From positions 3,224,001-3,288,000 of the forward strand of contig NZ_JACCFY010000001.1 in NCBI RefSeq assembly GCF_013410745.1: a stretch of 64,000 bases of DNA. The letters run 5' to 3'. The translations under genes and the position numbers were made by a program. Positions 30,240-37,992 of this stretch are shown here, in pieces. A model generated the notes under the pieces. That model saw nothing but the letters and a program-made list of their open reading frames with translations, did not search any database and was not told where the DNA came from. Source of the stretch: Nesterenkonia xinjiangensis (GTDB lineage Bacteria; Actinomycetota; Actinomycetes; Actinomycetales; Micrococcaceae). Numbering within the stretch: position 1 is the first letter of the stretch; each line of letters begins with the position of its first letter.

Positions 30240-32321
30240 AGCAGGGCCGGCCGTGCAGGACTCCCCGAGAGCGTGTCTTCACCGGGCCCCGGACGCGGTG
30301 ACGCCGCAGGACAGGACAGGGGGCGGGTGATGGCGGAGCAGGACGATCAGCAGCCGGCGCTGCTGGATGCGCTGGCGCCCCCGCCGCCGGCCCGGCTGCC
30401 CGCCGGAGCCGCCGAGGAGCTGCCGGTCGCGCGGGTGCTCCTGGACTCCGGGGTGCCCCACCTGGACCGTCCCTTCGACTACGTCGTGCCGCGGGACCAT
30501 GCCGGGTCCGTGGTGGCCGGCAGTCGGGTGAAGGTCCGATTCTCCGGGAGGGAGATGCTCGGCTTCGTCGTGGAGCGCCGTGCCGCACCGGGTACCGCCT
30601 CCCGCCTCTCCATGATCCACAAAGTCGTCTCGGCGATCTCGGTGCTCTCTCCGGAGGTCCTCTCTCTCGCCGAGAAGGTCGCGGAGCGCGGCGCCGGGGT
30701 GACCTCCGACGTGCTGCGTGCAGCGATCCCTCCACGAGTGGCCAGGGTGGAGAAGGAGTTCGCCGGGCTCGTGGCCCCCGAGCCGGTCCTCACGCCGGCG
30801 GAACCCGGCCCGCGTCGAGCCGGGCTGGCCCTGACCTCCTACGGCGAGCAGGGCTGGGCCGCGCAGATCGTCGACGCCGTGCGCCGCTGCCTGGAGGGCG
30901 AGGGCGATGCCGTGGTCGTGCTGCCCGACGCCAGGGACGTGGAGCATGCCGCCGCGGCGCTGGAGGCCGCACTGGGAGAGGAGCAGGTCGCCCGGCTGAC
31001 CGCCGACGTCGGCCCCACACCCCGATATCGGGCGTTCCTGCGCCTGCGCTTCGGCTTGGCCCGGGTGGCGGTGGGCACACGCTCGGCCGTATTCGCCCCG
31101 GTGCCGCGGCTCCGGCAGCTGATCGTCGTCGACGACGACGACTCCGCGCACTCGGAGCCGCGCGCCCCCTACCACCACGTGCGCGAGGTCGCGCTGCAGC
31201 GCACCGTGCAGACAGGATGCTCGCTGCTGTTCCTCTCCACCTCCCGAAGCCTGGAGGTGCAGCGGCTGGTGGAACGCGGCTGGCTTCAGGAGGCCGCACC
31301 AGATCGGGACTCTCGCCGGGAGGCCTCCCCGCTGATGATGGCCACTGCGGACTCCCACCATCGGGAGCGGGATCCGATGTCGCGCCAGGCGCGCCTGCCG
31401 GCTGCGGCCTACCGGACGGCCCAGCAGGCGCTGCAGCATGGACCGGTGCTCGTGCAGGTGGCGCGCGCCGGCTTCATCCCGGCGGTGCTGTGTCAGCGCT
31501 GCCGGTCCCGGCAGCAGTGTCCGTCCTGCCATGGGCCGCTGAGCCTGCCGGCGCATCATGAGCAGTCCGGCACCTTGCGGTGCCGCTGGTGCGGGCTCCA
31601 CCACCGCGGACACCGGTGTGTGGAATGCGGCCATGACCGCTTTCGGGCCGGGGTGCGCGGAGCGGATCGGACCGCTCACGAGCTGGGGCGGGCCTTTCCC
31701 CACATCACGGTGATCTCCTCCACGGCGGATCATCCGGTGCGCACGGTCTCCTCCGACCCTGCCGTGGTGGTCAGCACCCCGGGGGTGGAGCCGATCGCGG
31801 AGGACGGATACGCGGCCGCGCTCCTGCTCGACGGGGATGCGCAGCTCAGTCGTGAGGGCCTGGACGTGCCGCGCCGGGTGCTGGCCCGCTGGTTCCGGGC
31901 CGCGGCGCTGGTGCGCCCCCATGGGGAGGCCCCGCAGCGTTCGGGTGCCGTGGTGGTCACCGCGGAGGTCGAGGAGCTCACGGCCGCCCTGGTCCGCTGG
32001 GATCCGGTGTCCTATGCCCGCCGGGAGCTCTACCGGCGGCTCGAGCTGGGGCTGCCCCCCGCGAAGCGGATGCTCAGCCTGACCGCGGAGCCTGAGGACG
32101 CCGAGGCCTTCACCCGGTCAGCCGGGCTGCCGGAGGGCGTCGACTGGATCGGGCCCTCGCCCATGGAGGACGGACGGCACCGGTACCTGCTGTTCTTCGG
32201 CTATGCCCAGGCCCAGGAGATCATCGCCGAGCTGAGCCGGCTGCGACGCACGCAGAGTGCCCAGCACTCGGCCCGCGCGGTGCGGATCGTCGTCGACGAC
32301 GTGGACGCCCTGCAGGTCTGA
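30237..32321 (+). CDS. priA: PriA-like primosomal protein N' lacking helicase motifs
   Basis: A 694-residue member of the PriA replication-restart family. The N-terminal DNA-binding domain (ARVLLDSGVPHLDRPFDY) and the zinc-binding region with four CxxC-type pairs (CQRCRSRQQCPSCHGP, CRWCG, CVECG; about residues 420-465) are present. In the place of Walker A (GVTGSGKT in active PriA) there is SYGEQGW. In place of the DEEH box there is DDDD (LIVVDDDDSAHS). Actinobacterial PriA proteins are known to lack helicase motifs, so this is probably a structural loader. A start at ATG 30330 (after AGGGGG) is an alternative. It is convergent with the hydrolase; the 47-bp gap holds no clear terminator. Confidence 0.88.
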   Translation: MSRAGRAGLPESVSSPGPGRGDAAGQDRGRVMAEQDDQQPALLDALAPPPPARLPAGAAEELPVARVLLDSGVPHLDRPFDYVVPRDHAGSVVAGSRVKVRFSGREMLGFVVERRAAPGTASRLSMIHKVVSAISVLSPEVLSLAEKVAERGAGVTSDVLRAAIPPRVARVEKEFAGLVAPEPVLTPAEPGPRRAGLALTSYGEQGWAAQIVDAVRRCLEGEGDAVVVLPDARDVEHAAAALEAALGEEQVARLTADVGPTPRYRAFLRLRFGLARVAVGTRSAVFAPVPRLRQLIVVDDDDSAHSEPRAPYHHVREVALQRTVQTGCSLLFLSTSRSLEVQRLVERGWLQEAAPDRDSRREASPLMMATADSHHRERDPMSRQARLPAAAYRTAQQALQHGPVLVQVARAGFIPAVLCQRCRSRQQCPSCHGPLSLPAHHEQSGTLRCRWCGLHHRGHRCVECGHDRFRAGVRGADRTAHELGRAFPHITVISSTADHPVRTVSSDPAVVVSTPGVEPIAEDGYAAALLLDGDAQLSREGLDVPRRVLARWFRAAALVRPHGEAPQRSGAVVVTAEVEELTAALVRWDPVSYARRELYRRLELGLPPAKRMLSLTAEPEDAEAFTRSAGLPEGVDWIGPSPMEDGRHRYLLFFGYAQAQEIIAELSRLRRTQSAQHSARAVRIVVDDVDALQV

Positions 32322-32368
32322 GAAGCTCTGAGCGGGTCGGGGCTCCGGAGGTGTGCGCCGGGGCAGGA

Positions 32369-33328
32369 TCACAGCCCGCGCAGGAACCGACGGATGGCAC
32401 GTGCCGTCTCGGCAGGCTTCTCATAGTGCAGCAGATGCCCGACACCGCGGATGACCTCCATGCGGCACTGGGGGAGCCGGCCGGCGAGCCGCTGACGGCC
32501 TCGCAGCGTGCTGAGCTGATCGCGGGCTCCGACCACTAGGAGGGCAGGGAGATCCAGCCGTTCGGCGAAGCTGGTCACAGTGGTTCGGCTGGAGGACCGG
32601 TAGGCCTGCAGCACGGTCTCGCGGTCGGCGAACCCACCGAAGTGCTGCTGATGCTGGTCTCGGACGTAGCGGACGACATCGCTGTCCCGAGAGACGATCA
32701 TCGTGAGATTGGTCACTCCGAGTATCAGCGGTGAGCGCAGCAGGGCCAGCGCCCAGGGTTCCGGAAGGCGGCCGCATGCCCGGTAGTAGGCCTCGACGGC
32801 GGCGGCTCCGGGGAGCAGCCGGCCGGTGAAGATGCCGTCGCTGATGGGATTCAGCAGCCCCAGGCCCGCCCAGCGGCGGCCCTCCGGGAGCGACTGTTGC
32901 CAGGCCGTGTGGGCGGCGGCGACGATGGAGCCGAAGGAATGGCCCAGCAGGACGTCCTGGTCGTCGAGGTCCAAGGAACGGGCCAGGGCCTCCACCACCC
33001 GGGCGTAGGTGTCGGCGTCGTGCACCCCTGAGGGGAGGGGTGGGCTGGCGCCGAATCCCGGGAGGTCGGGCACCAGGAGCTCCTGCTCCGGCAGGGCGTC
33101 CACCACCAGCTGCATGCCGTGGTGGTCGCCGCGGAAGCCGTGGATGAGCAGCAGGCGGCGTCGTGGCCCCCGACGACGGCGCACCGGTGGGTAGTGCCAG
33201 AGCGACACCGGGCAGGTGATGGTGACGCCGTCGGCCAGAGTGACGGTCAGGATCAGGGTACGGAGCTCCCCGGGCCGGGAGGGATGCTCGCTCCAGGGAG
33301 CCGGGGAGGGGCGGGAGGGCAGAGGCAC
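32369..33328 (-). CDS. Alpha/beta-fold hydrolase
   Basis: A 319-residue soluble hydrolase of the alpha/beta superfamily. The oxyanion region is LLIHGFRGDHHG, the nucleophile elbow GHSFGS carries the Ser, the acid is in VVGARDQLS and the His in IRGVGHLLHYEKP. The substrate is unknown: esterase, lipase or peptidase-like are all possible. The GTG start lies 6 nt after TACCCT (33335-33340 on this strand) with no ribosome site, so it looks leaderless. It is divergent from leuS. Confidence 0.85.
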   Translation of the reverse strand: MPLPSRPSPAPWSEHPSRPGELRTLILTVTLADGVTITCPVSLWHYPPVRRRRGPRRRLLLIHGFRGDHHGMQLVVDALPEQELLVPDLPGFGASPPLPSGVHDADTYARVVEALARSLDLDDQDVLLGHSFGSIVAAAHTAWQQSLPEGRRWAGLGLLNPISDGIFTGRLLPGAAAVEAYYRACGRLPEPWALALLRSPLILGVTNLTMIVSRDSDVVRYVRDQHQQHFGGFADRETVLQAYRSSSRTTVTSFAERLDLPALLVVGARDQLSTLRGRQRLAGRLPQCRMEVIRGVGHLLHYEKPAETARAIRRFLRGL

Positions 33329-33340
33329 GAGACCAGGGTA
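33326..33340 (-). promoter_or_regulatory. Putative -10 box and leaderless start of the hydrolase gene
   Basis: Reading the minus strand, TACCCT (33340-33335) is followed by 6 nt and GTG (33328-33326). Confidence 0.45.
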
Positions 33341-33492
33341 GCGGTGCCGCCTGGCGGTGATTCGTCACTTAGACTGGGACGGGCTGGAGATCGCGTGGCC
33401 CTCCGGTGCTCATGCCCGGAGCCGCGCCGGCCCGAACGGCCCATGAACGACCCTTGACCGTCCCCGATGACCGACCACGAGGTGCCCCCCAG

Positions 33493-36018
33493 GTGAGCAA
33501 CGCGAGCGAGTCCGCCGCGGCAGAGGCCGCGCAGACCTCCGAGAAGCCCAAGCCGTACGACTTCGCCGAGATCGAGGCGCGCTGGCTTCCGTTCTGGGAG
33601 GAGGACGGCACGTTCGAGGTGGACCCCGAGGACACCCGTGAGCGCCGCTACGTGCTGGACATGTTCCCGTACCCCTCCGGTGACCTGCACATGGGCCACG
33701 CCGAGGCCTTCGCCATCGGCGACATCCCGGCCCGCTACGCCCGCCTGCGGGGCTGCAACGTGCTGCACCCGATCGGCTGGGACTCCTTCGGGCTGCCCGC
33801 TGAGAACGCCGCCATCAAGAACGACGCGCACCCGGCGGACTGGACCTACGCCAACATCGAGACACAGGCCGCGTCCTTCAAGCGCTACGCGATCAGCACA
33901 GACTGGTCCCGCCGCCTGCACACCTCGGATGAGTCGTACTACCGCTGGACCCAGTGGCTCTTCCTGCAGTTCCACCGTCGCGGTCTGGCCTATCGCAAGG
34001 ACTCGCCGGTCAACTGGTGCCCGAAGGACCAGACCGTGCTCGCGAACGAGCAGGTCGTCGACGGCGCCTGTGAGCGCTGCGGCACCCAGGTCATCAAGAA
34101 GGCACTGAACCAGTGGTACTTCAAGATCACCGAGTACGCGGACCGGCTGCTCGACGACATGGATCAGCTCGCCGGGCATTGGCCCGAGCGCGTGCTGAGC
34201 ATGCAGCGCAACTGGATCGGGCGCTCCACCGGTGCCACCGTCCGGTATGAGATCGAGCCGGTCACCGACGGCGCCGACGTCGCCCCGATCGACGTCTTCA
34301 CCACCCGTCCCGACACCCTCTACGGGGTCACCTTCATGGTCGTCGCCGCCGACGCCGACCTGGCCCAGCAGCTCGTCACCGAGGAGCATCGCCAGGAGCT
34401 GGAGAGCTACCGGACCGCTCTGGGTCACGTCTCGGACATCGAACGTCAGTCGGCCGACCGGGCCCGCACCGGAGTCTTCCTGGGGCGTCACGCCGTCCAC
34501 CCGATGACCGGTGAGAGGCTGCCCGTCTGGGCCTCCGACTATGTCCTGGCCGACTACGGCACCGGCGCGGTCATGGGTGTTCCGGCCCATGACCAGCGTG
34601 ACCTGGAATTCGCCCTGGCCATGGGCCTGGACGTCCGCGTCGTCGTCGAGACCGGGGAGGAGCATCCTGCGCAGTCCGGGTCTGCCACCTCCGGTGAGGG
34701 CGCCCTGGTGAACTCCCCGGCCTGGGACGGACTGGGCAAGGAGCAGGCGGTCCCTCGTGCTGTGCAGGTGCTGGAGGACAAGGACCTGGGCCGCGCCACC
34801 GTGAACTATCGGCTGCGTGACTGGCTGCTGTCCCGCCAGCGCTTCTGGGGCGCACCCATCCCGATCGTGCACTGCCCCAGCTGCGGCGAGGTCCCGGTGC
34901 CCGAGGAGGAGCTGCCGGTGCGGCTTCCCGCCGACCTGCGCGGTGAGCAGCTGGCGCCGAAGGGAAAGAGCCCGCTGGCCGCGGCAGAGGAGTGGGTCTC
35001 GGTGGACTGTCCCGGCTGCGGGGAGCCTGCCACCCGGGACACCGACACCATGGACACCTTCGTCGACTCCTCTTGGTACTTCCTGCGGTTCCTGAACCCC
35101 CAGGACGACGCCCGGGTCTTCGATCCCGCCGAGGCAGACCGCTGGATGCCGGTGGACCAGTACGTCGGCGGCGTGGAGCACGCGATCCTGCACCTGCTCT
35201 ATGCCAGGTTCTTCACCAAGGTCATCCACGATCTCGGCCTGATCAGCTTCGACGAGCCCTTCAAGGCCCTGATGAATCAGGGCCAGGTGCTCAACGGCGG
35301 CAAGGCGATGTCCAAGTCGCTGGGCAACGGGGTGGACCTCGGCGAACAGCTGGACGCCTACGGGGTCGATGCGGTGCGCCTGACCATGGTGTTCGCCTCC
35401 CCGCCGGAGGACGACGTCGACTGGGCCGACGTCTCGCCCTCGGGGTCGGCCAAGTTCCTCGCACGGGCCTGGCGCGTCGCTCAGGACGTCACCAGCGACC
35501 CGGGCACAGACCCGGCCGACGGCAGCGACCAGCTGCGCTCGGTCACCCATCGGACCGTCGCCGACGTCGAGCAGCTGCTCGAGGACCAGAAGTTCAACGT
35601 GGTCATCGCCCGCCTCATGGAGCTGGTCAATGCTGTCCGCAAGGAGATCGACTCAGGTGCCGGCCCTGCCGACCCCGCGGTCCGAGAGGGTGCCGAGATC
35701 GCCGCGCGGATTCTGAGCCTGGTGGCGCCCTACACCGCCGAGGACATGTGGGCGATGCTCGGCCGAGAGCCCTCCGTAGCGAACGCCGGATGGCCGAGCG
35801 TGGATCAGAGCCTGCTGGTGGAGGACACCACGACCGCGGTGGTGCAGGTCAAGGGCAAGCTGCGCGACAAGCTCGAGGTCGCCACCGACATCAGCGCCGA
35901 GGATCTGGAGGCCCGCGCACTGGCCCTGCCGAAGATCCAGAAGTACATCGAAGCCGACGGCGGTGTCCGGAAGGTGATCGTCCGGGCGCCCAAACTGGTC
36001 AACGTCGTCACGGGCTGA
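33493..36018 (+). CDS. leuS: Leucyl-tRNA synthetase
   Basis: An 841-residue class Ia synthetase. The HIGH-equivalent is [16 protein letters not shown]. The CP1 editing domain (about residues 220-420) contains [12 protein letters not shown], and the KMSKS loop is [11 protein letters not shown], followed by the anticodon-binding and C-terminal domains. The GTG at 33493 has GAGGTG 8 bp upstream; an in-frame ATG at 33406 would add a non-family extension. A TAGACT box at 33370 may be its -10. The degV gene follows after 3 bp. Confidence 0.95.
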   Translation: MSNASESAAAEAAQTSEKPKPYDFAEIEARWLPFWEEDGTFEVDPEDTRERRYVLDMFPYPSGDLHMGHAEAFAIGDIPARYARLRGCNVLHPIGWDSFGLPAENAAIKNDAHPADWTYANIETQAASFKRYAISTDWSRRLHTSDESYYRWTQWLFLQFHRRGLAYRKDSPVNWCPKDQTVLANEQVVDGACERCGTQVIKKALNQWYFKITEYADRLLDDMDQLAGHWPERVLSMQRNWIGRSTGATVRYEIEPVTDGADVAPIDVFTTRPDTLYGVTFMVVAADADLAQQLVTEEHRQELESYRTALGHVSDIERQSADRARTGVFLGRHAVHPMTGERLPVWASDYVLADYGTGAVMGVPAHDQRDLEFALAMGLDVRVVVETGEEHPAQSGSATSGEGALVNSPAWDGLGKEQAVPRAVQVLEDKDLGRATVNYRLRDWLLSRQRFWGAPIPIVHCPSCGEVPVPEEELPVRLPADLRGEQLAPKGKSPLAAAEEWVSVDCPGCGEPATRDTDTMDTFVDSSWYFLRFLNPQDDARVFDPAEADRWMPVDQYVGGVEHAILHLLYARFFTKVIHDLGLISFDEPFKALMNQGQVLNGGKAMSKSLGNGVDLGEQLDAYGVDAVRLTMVFASPPEDDVDWADVSPSGSAKFLARAWRVAQDVTSDPGTDPADGSDQLRSVTHRTVADVEQLLEDQKFNVVIARLMELVNAVRKEIDSGAGPADPAVREGAEIAARILSLVAPYTAEDMWAMLGREPSVANAGWPSVDQSLLVEDTTTAVVQVKGKLRDKLEVATDISAEDLEARALALPKIQKYIEADGGVRKVIVRAPKLVNVVTG

Positions 36019-36021
36019 CCC

Positions 36022-37038
36022 ATGGACCCCGCATCGGCGGCCCACCGGGACGAGCTGCTCGCGGCCTGGATCCAATCCTCCCGGGGCCCGCTGGCCGGGG
36101 GCGGACCTCGCCGTGCCGGCCTGTGGGGAGCCCGCCGGCGGCGTGGCGGCATCGCCGTGGTCACCGACTCCTCCTGCTCCCTGCCCTCCGAGCTGTTGGA
36201 CGCCGCCCGGGTGCCCGTGGTGTCGGTGCCGATCCCGGTGATGATCGGGGAGCAGATCTACACCGAGACGGCCGGAAAGGCGCGCGGGTCGGCCGGTGCC
36301 GGCACCCCGGGTGATCAGACGGAGCTGGACCGGGACCTGGCCCTGGCGGTGGCGCAGGGGATCACGGTGCGCACCTCCCGTCCTTCTCCGGGGCGGCTGG
36401 CGCAGACCTTCACCGCTCTGCAGGAGCAGGGCTGCGACGGCATCGTCGCGATTCATCTCTCCTCGAAGCTGTCCGGGACGGTGGACGCGGCTCGTCTCGC
36501 CGCGGGGGAGGTGGACATCCCTGTGCGCGTCGTGGACTCACTGCAGACCGGAGCCGCTCTGGGACATGCCGTCCTCGACGCCGCAGCCGCAGCCGGCCGG
36601 GGCGTGGGCCTCGAAGAGGTCGCCGACACCGCCGAGCACAGCGCCCGTGGAGGCACCTCGTTCTTCGTGGTCCCGAGTTTGGAGCAGCTGCGCCGCGGAG
36701 GGCGCATCAACGCGCTGGCCAGCCTTCTGGGCGGTCTGCTGTGGGTGAAACCGCTGCTCGGTCTGCAGGACGGCGAGGTGCAGCTGGTGGAGCGGCCGCG
36801 GACGATGCCTCGCGCCATGGAACGGCTGATGGCCCGGGTGGAGGAGTCGGCCGCAGGGATGGAGCGGCCTCGCCTGGTCGTCCACGCCTTCGGCAATGCC
36901 TCCCCTGCGGTGGAGCTCGCCGACCAGGTCGCCGGCCTGTCCTCGCGCCCCGTGCCGGTGGTGGACCTGCCCCCCTCGCTGGCTGCTCATCTCGGGCTGG
37001 GGGCGCTGGCCGTGTGCTTGACTCCCGAGCCCGGGTGA
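36022..37038 (+). CDS. DegV family fatty-acid-binding protein
   Basis: A 338-residue DegV/FakB-fold protein. DegV proteins bind a fatty acid and, with a FakA kinase where present, pass it to phospholipid synthesis. Seen are VVTDSSCSLPSELLD near residue 50 and IVAIHLSSKLSGTVDAARLAA, both ligand-site segments. A Gly/Arg-rich N-terminal extension of about 45 residues precedes the fold. Start is ATG, 3 bp after leuS. No fakA is in the window. degV before comEA-comEC is a frequent actinobacterial order. Confidence 0.9.
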   Translation: MDPASAAHRDELLAAWIQSSRGPLAGGGPRRAGLWGARRRRGGIAVVTDSSCSLPSELLDAARVPVVSVPIPVMIGEQIYTETAGKARGSAGAGTPGDQTELDRDLALAVAQGITVRTSRPSPGRLAQTFTALQEQGCDGIVAIHLSSKLSGTVDAARLAAGEVDIPVRVVDSLQTGAALGHAVLDAAAAAGRGVGLEEVADTAEHSARGGTSFFVVPSLEQLRRGGRINALASLLGGLLWVKPLLGLQDGEVQLVERPRTMPRAMERLMARVEESAAGMERPRLVVHAFGNASPAVELADQVAGLSSRPVPVVDLPPSLAAHLGLGALAVCLTPEPG

Positions 37039-37149
37039 TGTCCGCGCGCGGTGGCTGGCTGTTCCTCCACAGGAGGGCTGCGGGGGCCGTGACACGCGGA
37101 CCCCTCCACAGGGCCTGCTGAGCCTCTGCGGGCGGTGCCACGGGGCTCC

Positions 37150-37164
37150 TACCGTGGTCGCATG
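37150..37164 (+). promoter_or_regulatory. Putative -10 box and leaderless start of comEA
   Basis: TACCGT (37150-37155), 6 nt, ATG at 37162; no ribosome site. Confidence 0.45.
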
Positions 37165-37992
37165 GAGGATCCAGGGCTCTGGGACGAGGAACCGGTGCTC
37201 TCCCGTCGAGAGAGGCTTCGCCGGGAGCGGGAGGCCGCCCATCAGCGACCCGTGCGCACCCGTCTGCGCATCACTGCCGCGGCGGCGCTCGTGGCCGCCC
37301 TCCTGGCCTGGCTGCTGGTCTCATGGGCGACAAGCTCTCCGTCCTCCTCCGAGCCGCTGCCCGAAGCTCCGGAGCTGAGCGGCTCCGACGACGGCGGTCC
37401 GCGGCCCCGGGAGACTCCGCCGGACGGAACAGCGCCGGCGGGGACGCCGGACGAGGCGTCGGACGGGGAGGGAGGCTCCACTGTGGGCCCCGGGGAGGAT
37501 GAGGCTCCGGTGCTCGTGGTCCATGTGGCCGGTGCGGTGAGAGAACCCGGCGTGGTCGAGCTGCCCTCCGGTTCCCGGATCCATGACGCGCTGGAGGCGG
37601 CGGGTGGTGCTGTCGAAGGCGCCGCACTGGAGGCGCTCAATCTGGCCGCCGAGGCCGTGGACGGTTCCCTGATCCACGTGCCCACCCAGGAGGAGGTCGA
37701 CGCCGGTGGGCCGCCACCCATTTGGCCCCAGGACGGTGCGGGCCAGGACCCTGCGGGCCAGGATCCATCGGATGGGTTTCCCGGGGACGGTGCAGAGGAA
37801 GCTCCGGTCAACCTCAACGAGTCCGATGCGGGGCAGCTGGAGCAGCTGCCCGGCATCGGACCCGCCCTGGCCGAGCGGATCGTCGACCATCGCAGCGATC
37901 AGGGCCCCTTCGGTTCGCTCGAGGAGCTGGCCGGGGTGCGGGGGATAGGCCCGGCGATCCTCGAGGACATCGCTGGCCAGGTGACATGGTGA
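37162..37992 (+). CDS. comEA: ComEA-type DNA-binding competence protein
   Basis: A 276-residue protein with a basic cytoplasmic N-terminus and one transmembrane helix (about residues 27-48). An acidic Pro/Gly-rich linker follows, then an SLBB domain (about 110-175, VHVAGAVREPGVVELPSGS). A C-terminal tandem helix-hairpin-helix domain completes it (about 212-275: VNLNESDAGQLEQLPGIG and VRGIGPAILEDI). ComEA captures incoming double-stranded DNA outside the membrane. The ATG at 37162 is preferred over the GTG nine codons upstream because of the -10 spacing. It overlaps comEC by 4 bp. Confidence 0.9.
   Translation: MEDPGLWDEEPVLSRRERLRREREAAHQRPVRTRLRITAAAALVAALLAWLLVSWATSSPSSSEPLPEAPELSGSDDGGPRPRETPPDGTAPAGTPDEASDGEGGSTVGPGEDEAPVLVVHVAGAVREPGVVELPSGSRIHDALEAAGGAVEGAALEALNLAAEAVDGSLIHVPTQEEVDAGGPPPIWPQDGAGQDPAGQDPSDGFPGDGAEEAPVNLNESDAGQLEQLPGIGPALAERIVDHRSDQGPFGSLEELAGVRGIGPAILEDIAGQVTW

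Noticed and set aside
33253-35550. 765-codon frame antisense to leuS
   Set aside because: Shadow frame; leuS motifs are intact on the plus strand.
37722-37988. 5' extension of comEC
   Set aside because: Frame is open but overlaps the comEA HhH coding region; the GTG overlapping the comEA stop is the natural coupled start.
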